From contig NC_025262.1 in NCBI RefSeq assembly GCF_000740895.1, positions 1,542,001 through 1,606,000 of the forward strand: a stretch of 64,000 nt of DNA, given 5' to 3'. The notes under the pieces were generated by a model, which saw only the letters and a list, made by a program, of their open reading frames with translations, was not told the DNA's origin and ran no database searches. Position numbers and translations under genes: made by a program. Below, in pieces: positions 20,318 to 31,192 of this stretch; position 1 is the first letter of the stretch, and the number at the start of each line of letters is the position of its first letter. This stretch comes from Theileria orientalis strain Shintoku. Taxonomy: Eukaryota > Apicomplexa > Aconoidasida > Piroplasmida > Theileriidae.

Positions 20318-23300
20318 TTACCTAGAAGCCGATGTCAGTCCGGCTTTCGTATACAGGTCAACATACGTGTTACTATCTAACGCAAGCCATCTGTCCGTAT
20401 CAAACTTGAAGAACAAGTGTGTTGGGAGTGAATTTACCACCACGGTCAGATGCGCCAGTGCTGTGTCATCTTTGACCGCGAAGAATGTCGATTTCATAAC
20501 GTCTCCAACATTGCTTGCCTTCCACAGTACTCCGTGCTGTGTTTCCACCATATTGACAAACATGTCTTGCTTCGGCGTGTAGTTCTTCAGCTTATATTCT
20601 CCCTTCTTCCTCTCTGTCAGTTCGAATACCTTGGGATCCACATTGTCCGACAGGTAGAACTTGCGGAACAGGGATGGCGTCGGCGGTGGCTGAACGATAG
20701 TTTCTGTAGCCAACGGTGTAAGTGGAACCGTTGTAAGTTCTCTCAATTCTTTTGCAAAAGCAGTCGCATCTTTATCTACGAATCGACCATTTTCTAGTTT
20801 ATAGTGCAATAGTTTATCTTTGGATTCATCTGTGTGATCTTTTGCCCATACAACTGCCCTAACAAATTTAACGTTTGATTCGTGTACATAAAAAAATGCT
20901 TCCACCAACCTTTCACCATCCTCTGATTTAGTCCAAAGGTTGTTACCTGAACCATTGACTAAACCAGTTACTCTGTAAGTTTTCTTTGGATAAACCTTGA
21001 ATAATGTTGCTGTTCCTTCTGTAACCTGTTTAACTTCATACTTATCAGTGGTGTTGTAGGCTTGAACATCAAGCGATACATCTTGGTGTGTTACAGCGGC
21101 CTTGGCCTTGTTTAATTTTGCAAAGAATGCCGTCTTATCATTAAGTGCTTCAAAGGATGGTTTTGCTGGAGTAGTTACCTGTTGTACCTGCACTTCTTGT
21201 TGTACTTGTGGTTGTCCCTGTACTTGAGTTTCCTGTTGTACTTGCTGTCGTTGTTGCTGTTGTGATGATTGTTCTGGCCGTTGTGCCGCTTCACCTCCTG
21301 ATGGCTCGGTACCCGGCTGAGATGGTGCCACAGGTGGAGATAATGGTTTTTCAAAGTATTTCGTCTCGGTGGTACCACTGGGTTTTGTTATGTGGAGAAC
21401 AAGAAGTTGCATACCATCAAGCGCGTATCTTTCCAGTTTAGTCACGTATGATCCGTCAGTCGACGTCCACAAAGCGGGACTTGCTGATACTTCGAACAAT
21501 TTACCTGCCTTAACAGTAACCACTGTCTTCTCCACACCATCTTCCAGGGTTGTTTCCTTCTCAAATAACTTAGTGCTTGCTTCCTCTGTTGCTGACAAAT
21601 CCAACTTCACCTTATCGTCAACGTATTCATCTGCTTTGGAAAGGCTATTCTTCAACATGTTAAATTCGTTTTCATTAGCCAGCTTCTCATATCTATCGGT
21701 CACCTTTTTGTAATATAGGTTTTCAGATGTTGAAGGAGTTGCAACAACTGCGTTTGTTAGATGCACCAACTGTACCATATCGTTCTTAGATAAAACTTTT
21801 AATTCAACTAGCTTCTTGGTTGCATCCGGCTGGTCTCCATCTGGCCAAACTTTATCTCCATAAAGTGAAACTTTGTTTACAGCTGTTCCTTCCCTAGGTG
21901 TATATGTCGTCGTTTTAACTAATTCGGCTGTTGCATCTGCTTTACCAAAGTATGTTTCACTGAATGCTTTTGGGTCAAATGTAGTTGGTGGGCGAACCCA
22001 GTTTTCACTGTAAGTGAATGGAACGGTGTTATCCTCGGCTTCAAATTCCTTCAACTTTTCATCAAAATTTTCTGTAACCCAATTAGTTCCATTGTGAAAA
22101 TGTTTCTCTTCAGTCAATTGATGAGTATTGTCGGTGGTAACATCTTTCCATACGAATACTTTAACGAATTTGGCTTCGTAGGTTTCCAGGTACAACTCAA
22201 CCTTATGTGCCCTATTGTCATCAGCTGTAGTGAAAAAATCCTTCGTTGTTCCTAGCTTAACTTTGGTGACCTTCTTGTTCTTTTTCGGAGTGAGAAGCAA
22301 CTTTGTTCTGTTTCCCTTTAAGCGAGTGGCAACTACATCGAAGTTTGTAAGTGATGGACTAACCGATACATCCAACTCAACTGACTCCCAATTGGATGGC
22401 GTCTTCATGGCGAGCAATTTTGAGTTAAAATTGTCACTGAAAGCTGTCCATTGGGCATTTGCTCCTGATTTTTCGAATGTTGTATTACCAGTGGAGGACG
22501 CACCGTTGTTAACTAGTACCTTCAAAAGTTTCTTTTCCCCAAATGTATACATCTCATAGCCGGTAGCGTGTGAGTCTGATGAGCCTGACGGCTTTGTCCA
22601 AAGATCAGTCTTGAAATTCGTTAACTTTGTTACCTTAAGGGTTTTCACTGCTACAACTTTCTTGTCCACTCCGTCTTCACGGTTGGTCGTAACGGTGTAG
22701 TACGTCTCATCCAATTGTTCAGTATTAACATCCAGATGAACGTGTGGATCAAGAAGGCCCCCTTCACCTTGCAAAGATGTTTTATGAGAATCAAAAGTTG
22801 TCGAATTTTCTACTGTATCAAATGCATCCCCGTTCTTTTTGAAGAAGTAGTCTGTGTCAACAGCGCCGGCATTCTCCAGAGTTACAGTCCCAGATGCAGT
22901 CAAATGTACTAACTGCAAAAGTGAATTCTTTTTAACAACAACTACTCTTTTCACTGCAGGGTTATTTACCGAATTGTCCGAGGGTGGCCACACATTAACA
23001 GTGCCAAAACCAACACTGGAGAACCACATATTCTCCTTAGGAGTCAAAGTTACTGTAACGACGCCTCCCGTGCCTTCAGTGGTCTGAACGGTGAATTCTT
23101 CTGGGTTATAATTTAATAAATCCAACTTTGAGGCAACCTGTTCCCATGTATTTAAATAAGTAAAGGAAGCATTCCTATCAGAAGATGCTTTCACTGAATC
23201 TACGGCGGCTTGGTATTCCTCCTTGGTCTTAGTCTTGAAAGTATTAGATGTGTCTTTGTGATAGTAATAAACGTCGGATTGTGGATCCAATTTGGTGGCA

Positions 23301-24355
23301 CCCTTTGTAACTGCTAATTGTACAGTCTTAACTTCGTAACCCAAGAGCGTTAACTTCATTGCATAAACTCTATTCTCCTTATTATCAGAGCTCCATAGTA
23401 CCTCATTTCCGAATTTAAGCTTGTTTAATGAATACGCTTTAGTTGGGAAAAGGGTTAAATAGTTCAAATTACCAACTGTAGATCTGTTTACCAAAAACTT
23501 GTTATAATCAGGTCTGACGGCGAGATCGTATTCCAATTCTGTGGTAAAATATTTGGTCTTAAATTCATTTGCTTTTGTATTAAAAACACTCTCACTTTCA
23601 AGAGATGTCCATTGAGATGCTGTTTTCAATTTATGGAAGTATTTACCTTCGAAATCTCCGACATAAAGAACTAAAAGCTTATCGGCGTCAAACTCGAAAA
23701 TATCGACTCTAGTAACATGTTTACCGTCATTTCCAAGGGTCCATAGTTGTTGGGTTCCATCTCTTATTAGGGAAGGCTTACCGTGATACGGTGAGTACGT
23801 TGTTTTCCACACTCCATCCAACAGATAATTATTCTGTCCTACGAACTTGGAATAAGATTCCTTATCTCCAAAATCGTATATAAACCAAGGGTCGGTAAGC
23901 ATAGCTGGTCTGCCGCTAAGTTGCCCCTTTTGTACCTTGTAGTCACGTTCTTGTATTACTTTAAATTCCTTCTTTTGCTTTTTATAGTACACATGTTCTT
24001 CTTGAGCTGCATCTGCAGCTGAGTTTACTAACACTACATCAAGCAATTGAAGGACGTGTCTCTTATCGGTAACCACTAATTTCTTTAAAGTTTTGCCCGA
24101 GTAATTTGTAGCAACCCACACATCAACGGTATCGTATACAACTTTGTCTACAACTTTGCCTTCAGGAGTTGTAAAAGTTGTATGTTTCACATTGTGATTA
24201 GCTGTAGCTTCGCTTGTACCACCATGTTCCTTTAATTTCCTGAGGTCGAAAGTAATATTAGTTTTTGTGGAAACAGCCTCTTCACCTGAAGCGCAAACTG
24301 TCCACCTTAAACTAAGTAAATATATGACAAACACGTATAATTTGTATGTATACAT
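20318..24355 (-). CDS. Secreted multi-repeat FAINT (DUF529)-type protein, about 1345 aa
   Basis: A single exon. The frame is open from 24400, but the ATG at 24355 gives the better signal peptide (MYTYKLYVFVIYLLSLRWTV, then CASG), so it is preferred. The chain is a string of about 10 or more divergent FAINT-type repeats, recognisable by recurring KVWPxxDxP, LLQLVHLT, YYKKxxxxF and LWTKxxG segments. Two larger blocks also recur: one around NMWFSSV and VNVWPPS, the other around TAVNKVSL and DKVWPDG. A short Pro/Gln-rich linker (about residues 1050-1100) separates the last repeats. No membrane segment follows the signal peptide. It is predicted to be secreted into the host cell or onto the parasite surface. 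The base composition is AT-richer than in the FAINT gene downstream. Confidence 0.85.
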   Translation of the reverse strand: MYTYKLYVFVIYLLSLRWTVCASGEEAVSTKTNITFDLRKLKEHGGTSEATANHNVKHTTFTTPEGKVVDKVVYDTVDVWVATNYSGKTLKKLVVTDKRHVLQLLDVVLVNSAADAAQEEHVYYKKQKKEFKVIQERDYKVQKGQLSGRPAMLTDPWFIYDFGDKESYSKFVGQNNYLLDGVWKTTYSPYHGKPSLIRDGTQQLWTLGNDGKHVTRVDIFEFDADKLLVLYVGDFEGKYFHKLKTASQWTSLESESVFNTKANEFKTKYFTTELEYDLAVRPDYNKFLVNRSTVGNLNYLTLFPTKAYSLNKLKFGNEVLWSSDNKENRVYAMKLTLLGYEVKTVQLAVTKGATKLDPQSDVYYYHKDTSNTFKTKTKEEYQAAVDSVKASSDRNASFTYLNTWEQVASKLDLLNYNPEEFTVQTTEGTGGVVTVTLTPKENMWFSSVGFGTVNVWPPSDNSVNNPAVKRVVVVKKNSLLQLVHLTASGTVTLENAGAVDTDYFFKKNGDAFDTVENSTTFDSHKTSLQGEGGLLDPHVHLDVNTEQLDETYYTVTTNREDGVDKKVVAVKTLKVTKLTNFKTDLWTKPSGSSDSHATGYEMYTFGEKKLLKVLVNNGASSTGNTTFEKSGANAQWTAFSDNFNSKLLAMKTPSNWESVELDVSVSPSLTNFDVVATRLKGNRTKLLLTPKKNKKVTKVKLGTTKDFFTTADDNRAHKVELYLETYEAKFVKVFVWKDVTTDNTHQLTEEKHFHNGTNWVTENFDEKLKEFEAEDNTVPFTYSENWVRPPTTFDPKAFSETYFGKADATAELVKTTTYTPREGTAVNKVSLYGDKVWPDGDQPDATKKLVELKVLSKNDMVQLVHLTNAVVATPSTSENLYYKKVTDRYEKLANENEFNMLKNSLSKADEYVDDKVKLDLSATEEASTKLFEKETTLEDGVEKTVVTVKAGKLFEVSASPALWTSTDGSYVTKLERYALDGMQLLVLHITKPSGTTETKYFEKPLSPPVAPSQPGTEPSGGEAAQRPEQSSQQQQRQQVQQETQVQGQPQVQQEVQVQQVTTPAKPSFEALNDKTAFFAKLNKAKAAVTHQDVSLDVQAYNTTDKYEVKQVTEGTATLFKVYPKKTYRVTGLVNGSGNNLWTKSEDGERLVEAFFYVHESNVKFVRAVVWAKDHTDESKDKLLHYKLENGRFVDKDATAFAKELRELTTVPLTPLATETIVQPPPTPSLFRKFYLSDNVDPKVFELTERKKGEYKLKNYTPKQDMFVNMVETQHGVLWKASNVGDVMKSTFFAVKDDTALAHLTVVVNSLPTHLFFKFDTDRWLALDSNTYVDLYTKAGLTSASR

Positions 24356-24400
24356 TGTATAGAATACGTTTATACATATGAATAAACGATGGTGGAGCAA

Positions 24401-24662
24401 CAGATGTGTAAAAAGTTATGGGGGAGAATATAAACGGCAGTAACACATTTAAGAAAATCCGCATACATTTGAATTCTACACACGTTTGTGCATCATTCAC
24501 ACGCATATACGCCCTAAACACTGGTTGGTAGCTCGCCATCAGGGTGTCTTCCCAGCCTGACTGGACACACACCCCGACACGAAAGGCCATACACACCGCG
24601 CGAATAAATAAAAAGTGTAGGTGGCAATGCAAAAAGATTAGTATGATAAAGTCAAATAATAA
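24401..24662. other. Short intergenic region
   Basis: 262 bp between the large FAINT gene and the BFR1-like gene. It contains the FAINT gene promoter. No motif was identified. Confidence 0.4.
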
Positions 24663-26138
24663 CTAAGAAGATTCCTCCTGAACTTCATTGGTACTCTGTG
24701 TATTAGATGCCTCCGCGGCATCACTCGTGGTTTTGGGCGACTTGGTAAGAGAGTTGAGTTTTTTGGTAGCCTGCTCCAACTTCTGTGAAATTTGCTTCTT
24801 CATGTCCTCGACGTTGCACTCGTTCCTCAGGGTGTTGTAGTGGTCCAGCTTAGACTGCAGCTTCTCGCGGCAACTCGGAATCGACTCGAGGCATGTCGGC
24901 GGGTCCACTCCGCAGCTCTCAAAGTAGCTCATTGTGGCCATGTCGATTTTAAACTTGGCTGCCTTGTCCTTGCTCTTGGTCTTCTCCTTCTTCGTCTTGG
25001 GCGATATGAAGTACTCGTCCCTGTCCTTTTTGGGGACTAGGCGCATGCCGTAGTCATCCTTGACTAGGTTGTCCACGTCCTTCTTCTGCTCAACCTCCTT
25101 GCTCGGCTGCGAGGCGTCCTTGTGGGTCGAGTCGAGCGTGGCGAGGAAGGTGAGCACCTGCTGAATCAGACGCACCTCCTTGTCGTACGGCAGGAAGTCG
25201 CAGTTATCCAGCTGCGACTGCAGTTGCCTGACCTCGTTCTCCAGGTTTCTCCTCTCGCGCTCCTCCTGCTGCTTCTTCATCTTCTGCTGCTGCAGCAGCT
25301 TCTGTTTTGTGTAGTACTCGTTATTGAGCTCCTCGAGCTGCTTCATCAGGTTCCTCTTGTCGTTCATGTGCTCCTGAATTTCGCTGAGGAGGCGCGACTT
25401 CTCCGTGAAGTAGCTCTTCATCGAGTCCATGCTCTTCTTCTTGCTCTCGTTCAGGTTAAAGAGCTTTTGGCTCTCCTCGCGCTTCGCCTTGCGGAGCATG
25501 TTCATTTCCTCTCTCAGAGAGTCCAGGTTGCTCTTGACGCCCATTATTACTCCGTCTACTGAGTCCTTAGTGTTCAGCGACTCCATCTTCAGTCTCTCGA
25601 GGGATGCCTTAGTGTTCCTCAGTTGCTGCAGTTGTGACATCATCGACTTTTCCTCCTTCAGGCTGAGCGAGGATGTCATCATGAGCCCCTCTAAAAACTT
25701 GATTTGGTGATCTATTTCCTGTTCGTTCTTGTATCCTGAGGCGCTCTTCAGGTCGGACAGGTACTTATTCTTCTTCCTTATATCGCGTTGCTTATTGTCC
25801 AGCTCATCGAGGAACGCTGAACGTTTTATATCGAGTGTGTTTATTCTATTTTGTATTTCGTCTAGCCTGTTTTTTATGAGGCTGCGTTCGTCGTTGGCGC
25901 CCATTCCTCCCCGGTTGCTGTTTATGTGATTGTTTATTGACGACAGCTCTGTCTGGAGCTTGGCGATGATCCTGGTCTTCTCCTCTATCTGGAGCTTAAA
26001 GGGCACTTCCTCCGGCCTCAGTTGTCGGGGTTTCTTACCCGCGGGCTTTGAGGAGCCGCTGCGCCTATCTGGTTTATCACTCAAACCGTTTGACATGGTG
26101 CCGTTGGGTACGTTTTCAGAAGAAACTAGTGTAGACAT
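24663..26138 (-). CDS. BFR1-like coiled-coil protein (nuclear segregation protein family)
   Basis: A single exon of 491 aa. A basic Ser/Lys/Pro-rich start is followed by KPRQLRPEEVPFKLQIEEK and then about 300 residues of nearly unbroken coiled coil, with repeated Leu/Gln/Lys/Arg heptads and patches such as NKYLSDLKSASGYKNEQEIDHQIKFLE (positions only as a guide). The block IDHQIKFLEGLMMTSSLSLKEEK matches the pattern of the BFR1 family. In yeast these proteins bind mRNA on polysomes at the ER and affect ploidy. A second, less regular part has a conserved-looking MATMSYFESCGVDPPT. No membrane segment is present. The family assignment is by motif and architecture. Confidence 0.75.
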   Translation of the reverse strand: MSTLVSSENVPNGTMSNGLSDKPDRRSGSSKPAGKKPRQLRPEEVPFKLQIEEKTRIIAKLQTELSSINNHINSNRGGMGANDERSLIKNRLDEIQNRINTLDIKRSAFLDELDNKQRDIRKKNKYLSDLKSASGYKNEQEIDHQIKFLEGLMMTSSLSLKEEKSMMSQLQQLRNTKASLERLKMESLNTKDSVDGVIMGVKSNLDSLREEMNMLRKAKREESQKLFNLNESKKKSMDSMKSYFTEKSRLLSEIQEHMNDKRNLMKQLEELNNEYYTKQKLLQQQKMKKQQEERERRNLENEVRQLQSQLDNCDFLPYDKEVRLIQQVLTFLATLDSTHKDASQPSKEVEQKKDVDNLVKDDYGMRLVPKKDRDEYFISPKTKKEKTKSKDKAAKFKIDMATMSYFESCGVDPPTCLESIPSCREKLQSKLDHYNTLRNECNVEDMKKQISQKLEQATKKLNSLTKSPKTTSDAAEASNTQSTNEVQEESS

Positions 26139-26497
26139 TTCTTTCTATGCAATACAACTTAGGATGTTCTGTTCAAATTTAATCAGTGTTGGGGTAGGCT
26201 AGTATTATACTTCAACATGTTTTTATATTTAAACGACTCACGAGAACAGTTAAAACTACCAATTAAGTAGAGAGTTTATGTTTTCATCATGGACGCATTG
26301 GCCTTCTGTGTCGAATGTGGGGAGTAGGCTACTCACGGATGTTACTGGTTTCAGATAATCGCGGCCCCCGTTCCCCCTAGTTCCACCGCACAAGCAAAGG
26401 GTGTGCCGGAAGCTGCTCCTCTATAGGTGTCTCAGAAATATGTGTACGTATAATACATAAAATTAAATCCCGAGTTGATCCGGTTTCTTCTTGGCAC
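26139..26497. other. Intergenic region with a GC-rich island
   Basis: About 360 bp between BFR1-like and AP-2 alpha. The flanks are AT-rich but about 26290-26430 is GC-rich (runs such as CGCGGCCCCCGTTCCCCC). On the plus strand an ATG at 26289 starts MDALAFC. A GT-AG intron at about 26310-26355 would join it in frame to an Ala/Pro-rich tail of 23 residues ending at a TAG near 26425. This could be a tiny gene, a non-coding RNA or neither. Confidence 0.35.
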
Positions 26498-29400
26498 CTA
26501 AAACTGCCTCAAAAGAACCTTGGTGTAGTTTATTATACATTGCGCCAAGACGCTGCTGGTCGCCCTGTAACTGACCACGAGTCCTCCCCTACGACATTCA
26601 TGATCCTGCCCAGACTAACCTTCGGTCGAGTGTGAACATGCCCAGGCAGTAGAATTCCGTGGATTCCTTAGATTTGAGCCCGAATCCGGAGACGTATATG
26701 TTATCCCCAGTCTGCATATCGATTAGAAGGCGAAACTCTGCAGTTGTGTAAAGGTGTGTAGCCTCCGCGTTCGTGCGACTCCGCCTTTTGCGGTACATCT
26801 AGGGCCAACTTACCTTCACCACGTCAAAGTTCAGGGATCCCAGGCTGTTGGCCAGCGTGTGCATGTCACCGTTGAACTTGACAACGAACGGCTGCACCTG
26901 CTCGAGCGTGTTCCAGAGCCTCGTGAAGGCCGCAGGCTCCAGCTCCACGGGGCTCATGAACTTGTGGACCGTCACCGGCAGCTGCAGCGTATGCCTCACG
27001 TCCTCGCCCTTAGGCTCAATTGAGAGCTCGATGACGTACTTCGGCAGCTCCGTGACCTCGTTCATCAGCGTGAACGACAGCTTGTGGTTCACCGTCTGAC
27101 CTGCCTTGATAACGATCTCCCTCAGCTGGTTGTGCTCCTGCCCCTGGAGCTCCGGCGGCGACTTCAGCGTGCACCCGTACAGGTGGAACGGCTGCTTCGA
27201 CAGGTTCGTGAGCCTGACCAGCACCTTGGAGAGCTGATTTTTGTAGGCCTGTTCCAGGTCCACCCTCAGGAAGTCGGTCGTCAGCAGCTGGCAGGGCGCG
27301 TTGCTAAAGAGTCCGCTGCCCCTGGGGCTGCTTGCGTCCTTGGACTCAATGGTGTCCCTTCTCGTCTTGTGACTGTCTCTCGCCGACTCCTTTCCGTTCC
27401 TATAGGGGTCCCTGTGGTCCCTCGGGTCAGTGTTCTGCCTGTTGGTCCTGCTGGAGTCTCTCTGGGCCTCCGCCTTCCTCCCGTCTCTCGCCGAGCCTAT
27501 GTGGCCGTCTCTATCGCTTGCTCTACTCGAGGCTCTGCTGCTCGGCGCCTTTTCCCTCTTCGGCGGCCTGTGTTTTTCCGACAGCACCTTCAGCAGCGCG
27601 TTGAACAGCGCGAGGTTGGTGCGTATCAGCTTCAGCATTTCGCAGGCCCTCGTCTGCAGGTTCACGTCCGTGGACGAGATCTGCTGTTCCAGTAACTGCT
27701 CCACTGGTCTCAAGAGGGCGTTATCCCTCGATGCAAACTTGCCGTACGCAGTTACTATCACGCACTTCGTCTCCGAGGACGCTATCGTGAAGTACTTCTC
27801 GAACAGCTTCAGCTGCTCCGTGAGTCCAAACTCGGTCGACATGTACCCGTAGTCTCCCAACACGTATGCGCAAATTCTAAATTAATTGTTTGTGTACTTA
27901 TTAATTTACTTAATTCATTTATTTATATGTATTCATGTATTCATTTATTCTTTTATTTGAAGTCAACGCAGTGCTGCCAACTCGTGTCTAGCAAACGCAC
28001 CTCAATAAACTTTCCGTGATCTGACTATCGTCCTGAAGGTAGAACAGACACTTTTCGACAACAGTCTCCTAAATCAAAGTTTATCAGGGTGGCGACCTAC
28101 TTTAAACTTTGAGCTTTCTCCGTAGAGCGCCGACAGTAGCAAACTCGATATTGCGTCGATTGATATCAGCGGCGCGTGTATGATTATTTTGAACAGCAGA
28201 TCTATGTAAAGGTCGTTTTTTGGCAGGTTCTTCTCCAGAGTCTCGCATATCAGCGGCACCATGTACTCCTGGATCGAGAGCTCCGAGTACCGCAGCGTCG
28301 ATATAAGCTCCGGCACCACGTACTCCCAGTTGTTCGCGTCGCAGAGCCCGCACAGTATCAGGCAGCACTGAAACAAGTGTGATTGCGTGAAACCTACCCT
28401 CTTCTTTATCGTCGGATCCGAGTCGTTCAGGAAGTGTATTATGAACTCCGCGTCCGACTTGATGAACTCAAAGGTCTCCCTTATCTTGATCACGTCCTCG
28501 ATGATCTCCAGCGCCACCAGCCTCACCTGCGACATCACCGAGGTGTACAGGTGCCTGATGCAGTTGCAGATGTACTGCGGCGATATGTTGTCCAGGTACG
28601 GGAACCAGTTAACCACAGCCCTTATCGTCTCCCGCAAAATGCCCGTCTTCGTCATGTATATGCTCAGGTTCATCAGCTTCTTCGTCCTGTTGTTCTCCTT
28701 GTGGCCCAGACGCGTAATAACCAGGTTACTCGTCTTATCCAGGAGTATTTTAAACGAGTTCGACAGCAGCGGCAGGAAATCTGAGTTCGGCGGCGGCGTG
28801 ATCGACGAGAATATGCTCAGAATCTTTATCGTCAGCCAGGGCGAGGAGATTGTGAAGTAGGTGTGCTCGCAGGGCACTTCGTCCTTCGCGATCTCCCACA
28901 GGAAGGACACCAGCCTGTCGATCGACATCTCCCAGTTCTGCGGCTTCAACTTCAGAATCGGCTCCAGCAGGTTGCAGATCGAGAGCAGGCAGTCGATGGT
29001 CGTCTCCGACTGCAGGATGTGGTAGACCATGCTGAACCACTCGTTGGGCGTGTACAGCTGCGGGTTGAGCTTGTAGATCCTCAGCAGGCACATGTGCAGC
29101 TTCTTCCGCAGGTACACGTTCTCCGACGTGAAGCGCATACTCATCTTGATCACCTCGTTGCTCAGCTTCTCGTTCATCTCCAGCGAGTGGCTGTTTGCTA
29201 TAAACGTGAGTGCCAGCGAGCACACGTGTTCGCATGGGTCGTTCAGGTCCTCCACGGTCGTGTTTATACACAGTCTCATCACCTCCTCGTAGTCTCGGAG
29301 GAGAATTTCACAGCCCATGTACCCTGTCGCCTTGTCCGATAGTTTCGTCGACGCCATCAGCTGTACTGACTCCAGATACCCGAGCTCGATGTCGAATCCG

Positions 29401-29588
29401 AGCATCTGAATGTAAAGTAACTTGAGCAGGTTCTTCTTCTTGTCGTAGTCCGTCAGCCTGGGACTAGCGAAGCTGACTCTTATCTTTGCGATTTCTTCCT
29501 TTATTCGAAACTCCTTTTCTTCATCTGTCCTCAAGTTGCGAATGTCAGTAATGAATTTAACAAGGCCACGTATGTATTGTCCCTTCAT
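26498..29588 (-). CDS. AP-2 complex subunit alpha (alpha-adaptin)
   Basis: This is the large subunit of the clathrin adaptor AP-2, which sorts membrane cargo at the cell surface. Exons are 28101-29588, 28001-28068, 26814-27876, 26620-26735 and 26498-26564; all phases agree, for 933 aa. The N-terminal trunk begins IRGLVKFITDIRN and continues ELGYLESVQLMAS, as in alpha-adaptins; AYVLGDYGYM follows at the exon 2/3 junction. A hinge of about 85 residues (Arg/Ser/Asp-rich, RDGHIGSARDGRK) replaces the usual longer one. The appendage has a beta-sandwich part (LVRLTNLSKQPFHLYGC) and the platform part (FMSPVELEPAAFTRLW), ending YTKVLLRQF. I see no obvious clathrin box (LLNLD-like) in the hinge. Confidence 0.9.
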
Positions 29589-30068
29589 ATTATATACAAG
29601 TACGCTAATTTAATATAATGGTTTAACTGTGCACAAACCCAGTGCCTCAATAGGCAATAAACATGTAAATTAAATACATTATAGAAAAGGGGGACCAGTA
29701 AACAATTTATAACTAAAATATAATGGCGGGAATTGCTAGAGCATGGCTGATAATAGTGGTGTCAGGGTAGACTAGAGCAAACCAGAATCCGCAATAAAAG
29801 TGCAGAATTTAAATTTCAAAACGTATTAAAATTTAAAAAACGCGTATTTTTTAAATTATTGTAATTTTTAACTCTACCAGAGCCTAAAACCTGGTCTATT
29901 TACTCGTGTATACGATAAGGGGACTATATTTTATCTAAAATTACAATTTTGTTGTTTGATCTCAAACAAAGTTTTAAAATTACATGTGCATACGATTTTA
30001 ACTCAGTGTGTAGGTTAAGTGTTCTCCAGAGTGATCAGAAAGTAGAAAAAAATAATCACAAAGGTGAG
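29589..30068. other. Intergenic region, no gene seen
   Basis: 480 bp, AT-rich, between the start of AP-2 alpha and the 3' end of the R-SNARE gene. It contains the AP-2 alpha promoter. No further feature was found. Confidence 0.5.
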
Positions 30069-30892
30069 CTACAAAATCGTGTGGAGCGTCAAAATTACCG
30101 TCATGATTATGTAAAATCTCTTATTCTTGATATTGTCGTAAATAAACCGCATCAGAAACGACGAGTTAGAGTACTTTGCTGAGTCCCGCAGTAACTTCGT
30201 GTCCGCCTTAAGGTTGCTAGACTTAGTCACCAGTGAATCGATTAATTCGCCCCGCTCCATCATGTCGTCTGCAAGAAATCAGCTATATGCAAAGTGTGTA
30301 TGTAAAGTCACATATGTGCGTGTGAAACCTACTTATGTTCTCCCTCAGAGCCTCGGTTGTGTATGTGAGCGAGGACTCGATAGACTTGAACTTTTGGTTG
30401 GTGTTATTGTACTCATTCTGCAAATATGTGTTAGGACCCGTACTTACCACCAGTTTCGATATTAATTTGGTCAATACCTGGCCCCTGGTGGCAGTATTGT
30501 TCAACACTTGACTGTTGATCCTGGAATCCAACTCGTTCTAAAAAATGAGGTTACGGGGCAGGGATACCAGAAAATTTCTTGGAAGATCGCCAGTCTGTTC
30601 CGATGAAGTCACACATGACGTGATCAGGCCGTTCTTAACGTTCTAAAGGCCGTAAGTGAGTGAAGTTGCGCCTACGTGGTAGAAGTGATGTCCGAGAATG
30701 ACATTGAGCCCGTAAGAGTCAGTTTTAGGGATCCTAGTCAGGTTGTTTCTAAAAAAGGGTCTGTCAACGCGCTGAATACCTGGCAATGAGGTCCAAATTT
30801 ACGAACTTGTCCGAACTGTACGCTTGCGGAGGTGTATAGTCTGCGATAACTGAGCCGTGCTGAGCAACGAATGAGTAGAGAATTGCGGCCAT
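30069..30892 (-). CDS. Longin-type R-SNARE (VAMP7-like), six exons
   Basis: R-SNAREs sit on vesicles and pair with Q-SNAREs to drive membrane fusion. Exons are 30780-30892, 30676-30748, 30568-30642, 30448-30537, 30333-30417 and 30069-30268; phases agree, for 211 aa. The N-terminus (MAAILYSFVAQHGSVIADYT) has the first strand and turn of a longin domain. The SNARE motif runs from KSIESSLTYTTEALRENI to DSLVTKSSNLKADTKLLRDSA, with the central layer Arg in MMERGELIDSL. A C-terminal membrane anchor (FYIIMTVILTLHTIL) follows a basic YDNIKNKR. This is VAMP7 type rather than Sec22, because the anchor is at the very end and the longin start matches VAMP7. Exon 4 may end earlier at an alternative in-frame site. 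Confidence 0.85.
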
Positions 30893-31192
30893 GGTGGGAC
30901 AGATTTTAAATCCAAATTGACATTATAGCTCTTAAATCACTGAACTCAGCGCAATGTGCGCCCAATATATGTGTTGTATTTGCACATGAACATCGGCGTT
31001 TCCAAACTCAAACCGCTGCAACTTTTATCAAAATCGCCTGAGTGTTTAATAAAAGTGTCCTTAAAACGCCATTCTTGTCTTAATTTTAAAAGCTTCCTCC
31101 AATTCCTTTTTATTCACTTTGTCTGCACACCATCGCTTTCGACATCCACACGCCATACCTGCGTACATGTGTATCTGTGTATAAATTTAATA
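30893..31192. other. Intergenic region, no gene seen
   Basis: 300 bp between the R-SNARE start and the Aquarius stop. It holds the R-SNARE promoter. No motif was recognised. Confidence 0.5.
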
